DNA of 64,000 bases from Patiria pectinifera (Eukaryota; Echinodermata; Asteroidea; Valvatida; Asterinidae). Positions 29,611-44,600 of this stretch are shown here, one piece after another. The position numbers and the translations under genes are program-made. The notes beneath the pieces are model-generated. The model searched no databases and was not told the DNA's origin. It was given only the letters and a program-made list of their open reading frames with translations. The DNA lies in contig CM057142.1 in NCBI GenBank assembly GCA_029964075.1, positions 32,428,392 to 32,492,391 on the forward strand, given 5' to 3'. The stretch's first letter is position 1, and each line of letters starts with the position of its first letter.

Positions 29611-32600
29611 CTGTTGAATGACATCGAATCAAAGCTCGTTGAAAGCAACCATTCAAACAAACTTTTGCATTCCCCGTGCTATTTTTGCGTTTCATCCCGA
29701 AAATAAAGAGATGCCTTTTCTAAATTGCTATTTTTCTAGCAATACAAAAGCTATTCCCTTTTGAATGAGACATCGACCGACACATTCGGCCCATGTTTAG
29801 GAATTGATTTGTTACTTTACAAGTGCAAATTATTGCCATTCGCAGGGGTAGGCTGGTTCCCGCCCCACAATCAGTATCGATAATGTACGGACCGGGAACC
29901 AGTCTGCTCACAAAGTGGATCTGTTAATGCCGAAAACAAAAACCCTTTTTTTCAGAGGGCAGCAGGCATCCAAAGAAGGAAAAAAGAGGGGTTTATGTTG
30001 GAATAACACATACAAGTTGAAAATTTATTAATAGAAGAAAAAACAAATTGTTGAAGAGCATGAGGAATGCAGCTTTAACGCTTCATATATGGGGGAGGGC
30101 AATAATGCAAATCAAATTTTTGGACAAGCAAAGAACTGTATAGAATCTTGAAAAGACAAATCCACAGGGTTTGTGGGCACGTGTTTAGTGGTAGAGCACA
30201 GGATTCATGATCATGAGGTTGTGGGTTCGAGCCCCGCCGTGGCCATGCGTGTTGTGCCCTTGAGTAAGGCGCTTCACCTCAATTACTCCTCTCAACCCAG
30301 GTGTTAAATGGGTACCGGCATTATTCAATGCTGGGAAGGTAACAGACTCGCTGTGGCGATCCCCCCACAGCAGCATATGAGTCTGGCCCAATCGCTAATG
30401 AAAGAGAGATGGGCACTCCGTGCCTGTGAACACAGGTTCATCCCCGTTTTACAGGGTTTTGACGTGATTTTTATAAACACTGTATACTCAGTGTTGTCCG
30501 TCGGCTTGCATGAAAACAATTCACAAGCTTACTCTGATGGGACTCGAACCCAGGACCTGCTTTCTATAGCAGACGTCTTACCACTCGACCACCGAGCTCA
30601 ATCTGGGAAACCTTTCACATTGTGAAAAAAAAACAAGCGAATACCCTTTGTCCCTCATTGGTAACATACCTCTTCATTGGCCCTGATAAGTAAATCCATC
30701 TGCTTCTTGTGCTCGGCCGTCAACTCATCGTTTTCTTTGGACTGTCTCACTTGTAACTGAAACAAAAATCAGACACCAGAGACTGTTTCAGAGACAAAGA
30801 GAAAACAGGGAGTGCATAGCAGAACCAGAAGGATCAATTTAAGAGTTTGTGACATTATTGCCTACCCCTGTAATACTGGGGGACGACTGCATTAAGGCCT
30901 GCATCAGAATTATACACTCGTAGATGTCAGATGTAACAGGGACAGGAAAAAAAGCTGACCCCAAATTTATAGAACTAGTGCAGTGCCCGTTCAAAACGTG
31001 CCTGTTTGGAACGGGCAAATTGCTTGGACTGCGCGGCGCGGTCTGTATATACACATTTGTATGGTCTTGGCCTCTAGTATTGCTGATTTTTTTGCAGCTT
31101 TTTTGAAAACAGCCTATCCAAACAACTTAAAACTTGACACTGCACATTCTGGGGTGCTGAGCAATACACCAGCCGATTGTCAACTTCATACAGCGCCCGG
31201 TTCTGGAGATAATCAAAGTACAGACAGACACACTGACTCACAGAGATTCCTGGAATTAAAGTTAGATGGCCCATATGTTTAGCCAATACATAGACTTGTA
31301 ATGTGCCTGTCAGCGACGTTGTTTTAATAACTTTTGATTAAAACAATTTCAACTGGTAGTCAAATACAACCAATACAGACAATAACCAAGGATAAGTTTC
31401 AGAAAAGTAGCTTTGAACCGTCTGTGTGTCTCTATATTTGTTGTTGTAAACTCGATTCACAAGTGGCGCAAGTGTGTGGATTGAAATTTAGAAATGGGGA
31501 AAATGTTAACTGACAAGTTAGTTAATTAATTACTTGACAAGTTAATGGCAAGAAAATGCATTTCTAAACTTACTCTCTTCCTTTCTTCCATAAATTTCTT
31601 AAGACTGTTGCTCTGCAATTCTCGAATTCTCCTGCAATGAAACGCATCAAAATGTTTGAAGTAATAAGTTTCCAATTCCAGACATTTCTTTTGAAACTGA
31701 GAAATTTCAGTCATTTGGGAGGTTCGCAAGTGAAAAGCTTTGATGATGGACAAAAAAATCTGGACTTGAAATAGTGGTGTGCATTTAGGGGTCCCGGGTA
31801 CCCCATAGGGATCACTCAATAACGGCCATCTCTGTAGGAGACCTGCAACTGCGTATTTTACGCAATCAAGCACGCATTACGCAGTGTTGTAAATGTTCCA
31901 AACACATGCGCTTGTTGCTCAAATGTGTTCGAAATACGACATAGCTGATGCGCGTTATGCAAGTTGATGCTCAAAATGCCGATGCACGTGGATGGTCTGT
32001 AGGAAATGACGTCATTTGAACGAGACCTATTGAAGTAAAACATAAAAGAAACCCCGCCCCAAAATTCAAATCACAAAAGTTGTCTGAAGGGCTTTATAGC
32101 TTTACGGTGTAAAGTGCAACTTTCGCGAGCGACGTCTGTCGCACGTTAAAATGCACATAAACATGAAATCTGTTTTGGTTTTCCATGTAGCCTGGTTTTC
32201 ATTTTGAAAATTCCCACAAATGGCATTCAAATCCTTTCTTTCACATTGTCTGAGAAGTTATTAAGTAATTTGTAAAGTTGGTTACATCCGATCCGATCCC
32301 ATAATCTGGAACCGGTTCCTGACATCAGCGGTCGGGTACTCGGGTACCCGGTTCCGATGCACAGCCCTTGGTTGAAACCATGTGCGATGATGAACCACAC
32401 AAAATCCTTCCTTCAAAAACAGTGAGCAATCTTTTTACAAAAGTTCCATGTAGCAAAACTGTGTGGTACTCTGCGAAATTTTGAAAATCAAAAAGAAGTT
32501 CAATTGCCTAGCATTATTCCAATACAATCCGAGAGAAATCACTCACTTTCAAAGTCATGCCCTTAAACTAAAAATAACCAATCAAATAAACCCCACATGT

Positions 32601-35600
32601 TAACAGCTTACTAAATGTAAACCAAAATTTCCAAGATTAAAAAAAAAAAATTATTCCTGGCGTCCTGGCAAAATGAGACAGAACTGGGCAGAGGTTGAAA
32701 TGAGGGTTTTGCGGGTATTAGGAAAGAGAATATAATTCTCCTTACAACGCTGTGTGTTGCACTTCAATCGGACATTCCGTTGACAAGTTATGGCCGTTCA
32801 CATTTATCGAGATGTCAAAAAAGTAGCATACTGAGAAAAAGGCCTTTAAGGTTTTGAGATTTGTAGTCGTGGAAATAAAAGATGCCAATTGTTTTTTCCA
32901 TATCAAAGATTACAAATATCAATAAATATGAAGAGCTGGAAAAAAATCCCTCACATTTTTCTCCACTATGGAGTACCGAAGTGAATACGTCACGAGCACA
33001 AAATGTGTGTAAAATACATTAGCGGGTGATTCAGCCCAAGAACCAACACGCGCTCGTACTCCATTAGTTTGCACTACACTTTTTGGTTCTAAATGATGTC
33101 ACACTTCTGTACTCTATGGCATGTGCCCAGTTCCGTCTCATTTTGCCTGATATATTAAAGGCACGATTTTGTTGACTGTCTGCATGGTTGGGCTTCCTTT
33201 CCTACCTGTCTTTCTCAGCTTTATTCTTGATACTCTTGTCATGACTAACCAACTTCTTGGATTCCATGGACATCTTGCACTGGTTTGCCTCTAGGTCCTT
33301 CATTTCCCTGTTGGAATAACAGCAATAAACTTCTTATTCCTGTATAGGATCACTTGCATTTATCCCAAACGTAACCTACTGAATTATTATCAAAAAGCTT
33401 ACTTAGATTAATGATCGTACTGGTACTAAACACCCCGTGAAATTATTTCATCTGGCTTGCTGTCATTAAGAAGAAATAAAAAAATGTTGGTGATTTGCAA
33501 CGATCAGTCAATTGACTGAATTTTGGAATAAAGAGTGTTAATTGATGAAACCGTGCTTCTGGGTTTTTGATCCAGGGTTGGAAAAACTTGACACAATTTG
33601 AAATCTCTGATCTCAGGTAAGTGAAAACTGTTTCTGTCTTTAACATAACCAGAGCCTTTGAAGTCCATCTTTGGCAACTTTTAGCATTTCTGCTCCTATC
33701 GCTTGATGGCTGTTGCAGCCATCAAGCGAAAAAAAAAATACAAAAATTATTGTTTAATTTAAAAAAAAAATAATACTTCAACTTTATAAAAAAAATTAAA
33801 AAATGAAACTTTTGGTGACTGTTGCAGTCACCAAAAGTTTCATTTTTAAATTTTTTTTATAAAGTTGAAGTATTATTTTTTTTTAAATTAAACAATAATT
33901 TTTTTTTTTTTTTTTAAATTCATGTATGGATAACTACTGACAGATTTAAAGGGAATATACAACATTTGCAAACATCGAAAAAACAAAATACCAAATTTTT
34001 ACGAAATACCTTACTAGGATGTTGGTAAATTACGGTCTTAAGCATCTTGTAAAATTATGGCACCTGGTGTGAAGTCATTTTCAAGAAAAGTGGTATTTTA
34101 TTGTAAATTTCCAACGGTGGTCAGCCGACCACCGTTGGAAAAACCTAACTATTTTTCAACTACTGCTCCAAATTTACCATTTTTTCAGTCCAAATTTTGT
34201 TTGCTATTGGTTACATGTTCATGAACGGGTGCAGGCCAGCTAGACTGGTTCCCTTACCTTACAGTTTTCCGGCATCTATGAATTGATCCATATCATCTTT
34301 GGTGGAGTCAGGGAACCAGACTTGAACATTTTAGTTTTTCTTGGTTTTTCCAGCATTTTTGAACACAAAACTTCAAACATGTCAGTGTAACAATATTTGA
34401 TCTATTATACTAACCCCTCATATCGTTCATTACTGAAATTACAGCAAAAGCCAATGATGTACATTCCCTTTAAAATGGACAAATGTTTTCCTGCAGGCTT
34501 TCATTTTTGGGGGGATAGTTTTTATTCTATGGAGTATTCTTTCTGTCTATGGCTAAGATGCCCGAGTCTCATCTCACCTTGCATGTTTGGCCTCCAGTGT
34601 CTTGCGTTGGTCAATCTGTTTCTGCGTCATCAGCTTCCTCAGGACATCGCATTGTTGATAGACGTGGGTCTCCTTCAGCGCGTTTATCTCCGCTGTCTGG
34701 CGAGCCGTGACTTTACACCATTCCTTGCCTTGCTCCGACACCACGCCCTTAACCTGAGTGGGATTAGAAATCACAAATTATTATGAACGATCCCACTCAA
34801 AAGTCATGCAGTTATGAACACTAAACTCCAGAAATAATGAATATGACGTGGCCTAGTAGTCGTCATCTTGCATGAAGGGATTCTTCTAACTTATCAAATA
34901 CTTAATCTCACATTAAAGTGCTCTTCAAAGAATTCAAATTTCTACTAATAACTATTTAACTTGTATGTTTTATTCCAACCGAAAAACATTTCCCCCCCCC
35001 CTTTTTTTGGGGCAATAAATAAATGTTACTTACCCTTATCTTGTGAACCTTGACGATAGAATGGACCTTGTTCTCTGTCTCAATCTTGAGATCGCTGCAG
35101 TTGCTCTCTCTACGGAACATAAAAAAGGCAGCAAGTGTCATTAACCCTTTCATTACCACGTTGTTTATTGACTTGGCTCTCCCCAGGACCAAATTGTTTG
35201 CTCAGTCATGCGGAAATCACTAGAGCGTGAACAAAATGACCACAAGTCCAAAACTCACTTTTTTCAACCCAGATTTTCACTGCCAAGGAGTGATTTAAAT
35301 CATAGGTGTTGTGTGTAAAGTTTGTTCCTCGAACCTTACTCTTTTATGTGATGTAAAAATGAAGTCCATATGTATAAATATACCACAGTTATGCCTGTTT
35401 GTTCATCTGGTTCCATTTATGGAACTGCAAGCCATTTCACCACATGACCGAATGGCACTCCATACCTCAATTTGTGAGTGGATACTTCTAAAGCACTTTT
35501 CTCATTTTTTGTAATGGCAACACTACAAATAAACTACACCATTAGAACGATCCGAAAACACTCTTTCAGCTGGTATATGGTTGATGTATGGGCGGCCAAA

Positions 35601-38600
35601 CATATCAATATGCCGCCTTTCTGAAAAGTAGTGAATATATCTGTGTTGAGGGTGTTCTGTGTGTGGTTTCCTGGTCGACTAAAGTCGCCCACGGGAACCA
35701 GCAGGGGGGTTCTTCTTGTCGACAAAAGTCGCCCATGGTAAGGAAAGGGTTAAGAAGACGATTTAACATCCAGAACCAGACAACCCAGAGGAACAAGATT
35801 GGCTATAACATTACCATTGCCGCCTCAGTGCACAAGTACCCCCTCAACGGCTAAAAGGGGGACTTGGTAGCAACCACTAGGAGGCACCCGTGAACGCATA
35901 TTATATTACTGGGTTCGAGTCCAGCCTGGATCACGGTGCATGTGCTCTTGGGCAAGGCACTTTGTCGCGCATTGCTTCTCCCCGCCCAGGAGTTAATGGG
36001 TACCTGTGCGGGCAGAGATGGTTATTATGATTGATTTCAGCTGCTTTGCGCCAAAATAGCAGCATCGAGATGCCTAGCTAGACAACCCAGCAAAGAGACA
36101 GCTACGCTCACCCCTTTTTCTTGATGGCTTTCTCCAGTGATTTCTCTTCGGTGAGTTTCTCCTTGTCGTGGGACACCGCCATCTTGTCCACGGCGGTGTC
36201 ATGTGTCCTCTTCACCGATGTGCACTCCTGCAGGACGCAACATTGGCATTATTTTACTCAAGTCGTCATCAACGCGATATTGAATAAGAGTTTTCATTAC
36301 ATTAACTTTTTTTATGATGAAATTTGTGGCAAGATGGTTGGACGTGATGTATGCATTGTCCATAGCCAGTCAGTCAATGGACACAACTTGGACACGTGGC
36401 ACAAGACGCACAAACGCCAAAGTAGCAAAAACCTTTCCCTTCCGTGTCAATGTCAAATTCCCTGAGTTTTCCCTGATATTTTGGTGGTTTCCCAAATTCT
36501 CTGAGTTTTCCCCTAAACTGGTGAAACGGAAACCTCATTTTCAAGGTTTCCCCTGATTTCTAGAGTGGCTAGGAACCCTGTATGGCACTTTTCATTTCAG
36601 CTTTTCAGTGTAAATCAGCCCCTCACCCAGAGGTGTAATGACTCGAGTCAATGCCTCGACTCGAGTCCGACTCGAGTCACAATTTTTGGGTGACTCGACT
36701 CGAGTCTCTAAGGGCAAATGACTTGACTCGACTCGAGCCCCTCATCAGAATGACTCGACTCGACTCGACGGAGGCTAATAAGACTCGAGTCCCAAAAACA
36801 AAAGCAAAACTTTGCGAAAAATATTTGCAATGACTTACGCCGGTGCCGGTTTTTGTTCACGTCACGTTAGAATGTTCGCAAATAATGTATGCATATACAT
36901 ACGTGGTTTGATCAGTGTCCCCATTAGTTGAATGACGATCAGCTGGCACCCCCTTTTTATTTTCATTAGAAGTCAAATGTGGTGTCACCACATGTTTTAG
37001 CCCGAATGTAAAATTAAAAAAGCCAAAAAATGACTTTCTCTCTTGTGTTTATTTATTGTATAGTGTTCAAATACTTGTGCCTCAAATTGACTCGAGTTAA
37101 ATACTTGACTCAACTCGACTCGACTCGACTCGACCACACACTGTGACTCGACTCGACTTGACTCAACCTTCTTGACCTTATGACTCGACTTGAATCACTT
37201 CTTTAAAATGACTCGACTCGACTCAAGTCACAAAAATCAGTGACTGGTTACAACTCTGCCCTGACCTTGGAATGTTTCCTCTGTAAGCTCTCGATCTCCC
37301 TGCTCTGCTTCTTCAGGATCTTCTGGTAAACCTTGTCCTTCTGCAGCGTGTCCGTGGACAGGATCAGCATCACGGCTACGAGAGAAAATGCACAGATCAA
37401 AGACAGCTGAAAAGACTTCCCTAAAACATTTGACACAAAAACATAGTGACATTTAGACCCAAGGTTCAAAAGACAGAAAGAAACAGCATACAAATATTGA
37501 GTGGCTCAAAGTGGAATGGGAGGAATATTATCGCGAGGTAAAATCTGGACTTTTCCATTTAACGAGGCAAAGCTGAGTGAACTGGAAAAGTCCAGATTTT
37601 ACCGAGCGATAATATTACTCCCATTTCACAATTTAAAGCCACTCATTATTTGTTTTATATAACTGACATATAGATTCTTGTCATTTGATATATTTGAACT
37701 TTTTTTCAATACAAAACTGGAGGAAAATGTATTTCTCTCTTCCAAACCACCCCTTCACGAAAATGTTTGAACCCAACGCTGTAGCGCAGGCTGGCTCTTT
37801 GGAACAATACGCGCTACGCGCAATGCTGAACGCACACACCAGCATGCATTTTGCACACAAATACCGCGTCATGATCCTAACTGTTGAATAGTATTTCCCA
37901 TTCCCCATGGGCGGATAGTACTTTTTGAGCCGAGGCATGAATGGCAGCAATAACGAATGCCACGTGAAGTGAGTTCCACCAATCAAATGACAAGGATCTG
38001 TATGTCGGTTATATAATATACAAATATTGAGTGGCTCAAAGTGGAATGGGAGAAATATTATTCCAAGGTATAATCTGGACTTTTTTTATTTCGTAAGGCA
38101 AAGCCGAGTGAAATGAAAAAGTCCAGATTTTACCGAGCGATAACATTCCTCCCATTTCACAATTTAAAGCCACTTAATATTTTTTTATATAACTAACATA
38201 GATCCTTGTCATTTGATTTGCAGTTACAATGAACCTCTATTTCAATACAAAATTGGTGGGAAATGTATTTCTCTCTTCCAGACCACCCCTTCACGATATA
38301 TTTCAACCCAACTCTGTAGCTACTGGCTCTTGGGAACAATACGCGCAACGCTCAACGCGCACACCAGCATGCATTTGCACACAAATACCGCGCCATGGAA
38401 CAAGGATGATCCCAACTGTTGAATAGTAAATCCCATTCACCATGGGCGAATGGGACTTTTTGAGCCCCGGCGTGAATGGGAGCAATGATGAATGTCACTT
38501 TCCACCAATCAAATGACAAGGATCCGTATGTCAGTTATATAAAACAGACATCTCTTACAGTTGGTAGTTGGTGCAAAGCTGTTCATGGAGTTGGTGGGCT

Positions 38601-41600
38601 GTTTTTGAGCCCCAGCATGAATGGGAGCAATAATGAATGTCACGTGATGTGAGTTCCACCAATCAAATGACAAGGATCCGTATGTCAGTTATATAAAACA
38701 GACCGTTGCGTCTCTTACAGTTGGTAGTTGGTGCAAAGCTGTTCATGGAGTTGGTGGGCTGTTTTTGAGCCCCAGCATGAATGGGAGCAATAATGAATGT
38801 CACGTGATGTGAGTTCCACCAATCAAATGACAAGGATCCGTATGTCAGTTATATAAAACAGACCGTTGCGTCTCTTACAGTTGGTAGTTGGTGCAAAGCT
38901 GTTCACTGATTGGGTGGGCGTGGTGGGGGACTTCGCTCCTTGCTTCAGGGTGGATTTGCTGTTTTTCTTTCCTCCTAATGGTACTTCACTGATGTCATTC
39001 TGATAAGGAGAAAAAAACAAAGGTGAAATAATTTTTATAGTTTCCTCAAAAATAGCCTCATTCCTGGGCCGTGTCTGAATCTCTTAACTTGATGGCATTT
39101 TGTGACCACTTGTGAGATATCAAGTGGGAGGCACACACTGCATGCACGCACTGGTCTGCCAACAATTGGCAAAAAGTAGGCAGAATAATTGTATTCAATA
39201 TGCATAAACTTGCAGTTTCTTCCTGGGTAGCTCCAGTATCAAAACTCCAGCTTTCGAGTCACAGTGTTTTATTATACTTTTGTCAATCCTGGACAGCTTG
39301 GATTGGATAGTTTTTGTTAAGTTTTTTTTTACTTTTGTGGATTGCTTCTTGTACTTTGTAATTTGGCCGAATAAATAATAATAATAATAATAATAGTACC
39401 ACTTATGATTAATTTATGTTTTTCCTTTGAATCACTTCAAGACACTTAGATTCTCGTTCTCTTTTCCCCTTAAATTAAAATTATCTCAACGATAAACTCA
39501 GAGAAGAAAAATAGCCGATGAAAATAAGCAGCGACAACGTGGATTCAAACCAGGGATATTTGCATCCATAGCTCATCTCGCTATCCACCATGCCACTCCG
39601 TGGTCGCTTGATGACAACCGTTCTTAAAAATGCTTTAATGTAACGGGTTGACTAAATAACAGCAATGCTTTTGATATCATTGTTCTGTTTTCATGAATAA
39701 ACATACTGACCCGTTGACGAACGAATAAGTTATCATTAGTGGTACCACTGGAGTTGTGATACTGGCCCCACGATCTTCCTGAGCATCTGGTACTGTCGGC
39801 AAAGCAGGTATGAGTCCCTACCAGTGGTCTCCCCAACCATGGGCTCCGTGCACAAGTACCCCCTCAACGGTAAGAAAGGGAGAGTTGGGGGAGACCACTG
39901 GGAGAGACATTCAAATGCACTGTCGACAACGCCTGACGCTCATGCGAAAATGCTTTAGCTTTGTGCACATTCAGCATAAAATTTGTTGTGCTTGTTTCGC
40001 ACACGCGTTGTGTCCCGTCCATGGGGCTTCCAACAGTGGTGAAAAGCGCCCTCTCTTGTTCGAGCAAGGAACCCATTTCATTGGCAATCCTTTCAGAGGT
40101 ATGAATATAATTGATCCATTCAATTAAACATTTGACCCACAAACATTTCTGCAAGTATTGCTTTTAAAGGAATACAAAAGCAAAAACAAACCAAAGAACA
40201 CACACCCATATAGAAATTAGACTGAAAAATAAAAATCTGACCCACTTTAATCTATAAAACGGTTGGAAAAAAAAGGACCTATAAGCAATGACTATTTCAC
40301 ATTTTTTGACTGTCCATGACTACTAAAGAGATTGAAACAAAATTCGCACTAAAACGAGTCTAACCTAAAGCACCATGCTTTACTTTATCAGACATGCAAC
40401 AGGGAAGTCACCCCAAAAAAGAGGAAAGTCCAATTTTAACAAGACTTTCTGCAGTGCTGTTTTCAATTATTAATAAGTGAGAAAAAAAAGAGGAAATAAG
40501 CTGATCTGAGGAAAAATTGCTTGCCTGTTTTCTCAGCATCCCTATATGATGGAAACTAAGAAATGCTCAAGACATGCAACTGATGAATCAAAACACTGGG
40601 CAATCTTTAAATATTGCTTAAAATAATACCAACCTCTTCAATGCCCATGGACTGCATCTGTTTGGCTCTCTTCTCAGCTTGGGATAAGTACTCCAGCGGT
40701 TTGGACAATGCATCCACAAAATCTAGAGAACGTAAAGACATGCTCGTCAGGTATCACTTGGGGTAATGATATCACTGCATTCTATCCACTGTGGGATCAG
40801 TGTGAAACTTTAACTTTTCCTGTTTCAGAAATACGCATCCAATAAACTTGCATGACTTTTCCAGGTTTTTTTGATAATAATAATAATAATAACGGAGTGT
40901 TATATAGCGCATGTATCTACCAACAATTAGGTACTCAAGGCGCTGGAAATTATGTCTATTATTAAAGAAAGGTAGTATATGAGAAATATGAGACAAATTA
41001 TGTAGCACCTTATAAGGGTGTACAAGGTGCTACGGCGCATATTGCAACCACTGCCAGAAACAACGGGGCAAACCCCTTCTCTTAGCGATAAGTGTTACTG
41101 GGTTCTACGGGACCTACGGCTTTACGTCCCATCCGAAGGACGAAGCAATAATGGTAAAGTGCCTTGCTTAAGAGCACAAGCACCATGTTCCCACGGTCAG
41201 GATTCGAACTCATGTACCACGGCACACAAATCGAAGACTGTAACCATTGGACCACAGCACCCCATACGGGCTGCAGGAACACTGCTATTGTTCCAATGTT
41301 GCGATTTTGTGCAAAAGGAAAACAATGGCACGATTTTTCTTTTTTTTCTGGGGTCACTAGACAAGACTCACCTCCCAAGCCATCCGGTACGTAGGTCTTG
41401 AGCTGAATGCAGCAGAAGACTGTGGGTAGAGACAGCGGGAAGTTGCCTTCTGTCCGTAGTGATATGTGTCGATAGCCGGCTTGCAAGCCATCCAGAGGTA
41501 ATATCCTCTGACCAATCAGCTTGCCGTTCTCCTCATACACGGCAATTCTCAGAACGGCCAGATCCGGTAATACGACCTAAACAAGACAAGAGACAACGTT

Positions 41601-44600
41601 GCTAGAATCTTAAGATGACCAAACTGTATGTTGAGCGAGAGAAATTGACCCAAACTTTAAAGGGAATGTACAACATTTGCTTTTGCTGCAATTTTCAGAA
41701 ATAAGTATATTTGGAGGATTAGTATGTTATGGCAAATTTTGTTAAAACGACTTGTTTCACATTTTGGGCTTGAAGATGCTGGAAACACCAAGAAAACCAA
41801 TCATATTCTTGTAGTCTGGTTCCCTGACCCCACTTAAGATGAAACGAAGCAGTTTATAGTACTTTGGGGAATTGTGAGGTCAGAGAATCAGTCAAGCAGG
41901 CTTGTACCCCTTCATAGGCGTGTAATCAATTGCAAAGAAAATGCGGAATAAGTCATTATTAAAAAGAAGGAGCCGTTTTTGAAAAAAAAAACCAGTTTTC
42001 TCCAACGCTGGTCAGCCAACCAGCTTTAGAAAAATACAATTTTTCTTTAAAATGTCAGCACACCAGGAGCCACAATTTTACAGGATGCTTTAGACTGTCA
42101 TTCCCTAACAATCCAGTAAGGTATTTTGTGATAATTTGATCGTTTCGTTTTGTGATGTTTGCAAATGTTATATCTTCCCTTTAAGGCTCTGGTTACCGTA
42201 TGTGAATAATCTCGGCTGACTACAGCAGCAAACTCTACCACTAAGAGACAGTGTTGATCATTGGTACATCTTATAACCCAGGATTTTTGGCTTACAGGAT
42301 TCAAGCAGAATTTCTGGACAGCCTGAGCCTGATTTCATGGCCCTGCTGACCACAGAATTCCATGCTTACAATCATCGTTCTGTGCTAACAGCGCTAGCAG
42401 ACAAATTCTGTGCTTAACCATGTAAGCACAGAATCCTTAGTCACGGGATGTACATGTACGCTGCGCATAAGCTGAAATTCCTCGCTTACCCAAGAAATAC
42501 GCTTACTGTAAGGCCCCCCAAAAAATATAGTCAGTCTCTGGTCAGCGCGTGTCGATTTTGATTGTCACGTCTATTTGCGCTAGCTACAACAGCGCCCTCT
42601 ATTGAAATACATTGGCGAAGGGCAAAATCCCGAACTGAATTTGCATCACCCCTAAGCAAATTCGAATTTTATGAAAGGTTACAACTGCCAAATAGTCTAC
42701 CAATACTGACAAAACAAGAATAGCACGACAAACTACCAACATGAAACTCACCTTTCTGAAGACAAAGTCTTCAGCGTTATAGACTGGATTGAGTCCGTTG
42801 TTGGGTACCGTCTTGGTCCTATGCTCTCTCCTGATGGTATCCGTTGGCAACCCGTACATGTCAACCTCAATGTAAGTACCCACTTTCTTGTCTGATAAAA
42901 ACTGACCCGAGATGACCTGTAAGAACAGCAAATAGTCTTAATTGATTGGTTTATAAAAGTTTCGGTTTTATATTTCCTGAGTTTGAGAAAGGAGACATCA
43001 CTGGATAAGCATTTGGATTATGATTCCTACATGTGACAAATTCTAAACTTGTACGATTTATAATACACGTGGGAGAACATTGGATTCACGCTCTGGTGTT
43101 TCAGAGACAGCAGCATGTGGGTTGGAGCCCGGGTCTGGACACTTGTGCCCTTAAGCAAGGCACTTAACCAATACTGCTTCGTCTTTCGGATGGGACGTAA
43201 AGCCGTAGGTCCCGTGTGTTGTGTAATGCAATGCACGTAACAGAACCCAGTAACACTATTTACTAAGAGAAGGGGTTTGCCCTGATGTTTCTGGCCTCCT
43301 GTTAAAACTCCCCTGCGGAGTCCTTAGGAGAAGAACCAACCAAGTAACCAAGTTTTGTGTTACATTTTGCAGTGTTGTGTCCGGGTCCATCACAAGTCCT
43401 TTCACAAATCCTTTCACAATTCCAGTCACAAGTAACAGGATGAACAATATATGACATAGGAATGTTTTTGTAACAGTTGAATAGCTAGTGACTTGACTTG
43501 AGACTGAAAGACTTGTGATGGACATGTGATGGAGTTGTGATGGACTTGTGATGGACTTGTGATGAACATGTGATTGACTTGTGATGGACATGCGATGGAC
43601 TTGTGATGCAGTTGTGATGGACATGTGATGGACTTGTGATGGACTTGTGATGGACTTGTGATGGACTTGTGATGGGCTTGTGACGGACTTGTGATGGACA
43701 TGTGATTGACTTGTGATGGACATGCGATGGACTTGTGATGGAGTTGTGATGGACATGTGATGGACTTGTGATGGACATGCGATGGACTTGTGATGCAGTT
43801 GTGATGGACATGTGATGGACTTGTGATGGACTTGTGATGGACTTGTGATGGACTTGTGATGGGCTTGTGACGGACTTGTGATGGACATGTGATTGACTTG
43901 TGATGGACATGCGATGGACTTGTGATGGAGTTGTGATGGACATGTGATGGACTTGTGATGGACTTGTGATGGGCTTGTGATGGACTTGTGATGGACTTGT
44001 GATTGACTTGTGATGGACATGCGATGGACTTGTGATGGAGTTGTGATGGACATGTGATGGACTTGTGATGGACTTGCGATGGACATGCGATGGACTTGTG
44101 ATGGACATGTGATTGACTTGTGATGAACATGTGATGGACTTGTGATGGACTTGTGATGGACATGTGATGGACATGTGATTGACTTGTGATGGACATGCGA
44201 TGGACTTGTGATGGAGTTGTGATGGACATGTGATGGACTTGTGATGGACTTGTGATGGGCTTGTGATGGGCTTGTGATGGACTTGTGATGGACTTGTGAT
44301 TGACTTGTGATGGACATGCGATGGACTTGTGATGGAGTTGTGATGGGCATGTGATGGACTTGTGATGGACATGCGATGGACTTGTGATTGACTTGTGATG
44401 GACTTGCGATGGACATGCGATGGACTTGTGATGGACATGTGATTGACTTGTGATGAACATGTGATGGACTTGTGATGGACTTGTGATGGACATGTGATGG
44501 ACTTGTGATGGACATGTGATGGACTTGTGATGGACTTGTGATGGACTTGTGATGGACACGAGATGGACTTGTGATGGACATGTGATGGACTTGTGATGGA

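Noticed and set aside
30528..30612. tRNA gene on the - strand
   Set aside because: Boxes fit but the acceptor stem ends do not pair well and the sequence continues as a SINE; kept only as a SINE head.
36632..37250. Simple CTCGAGT microsatellite
   Set aside because: Defined hAT-like ends and an 8-bp flank duplication show it is the body of a transposon rather than a free microsatellite.
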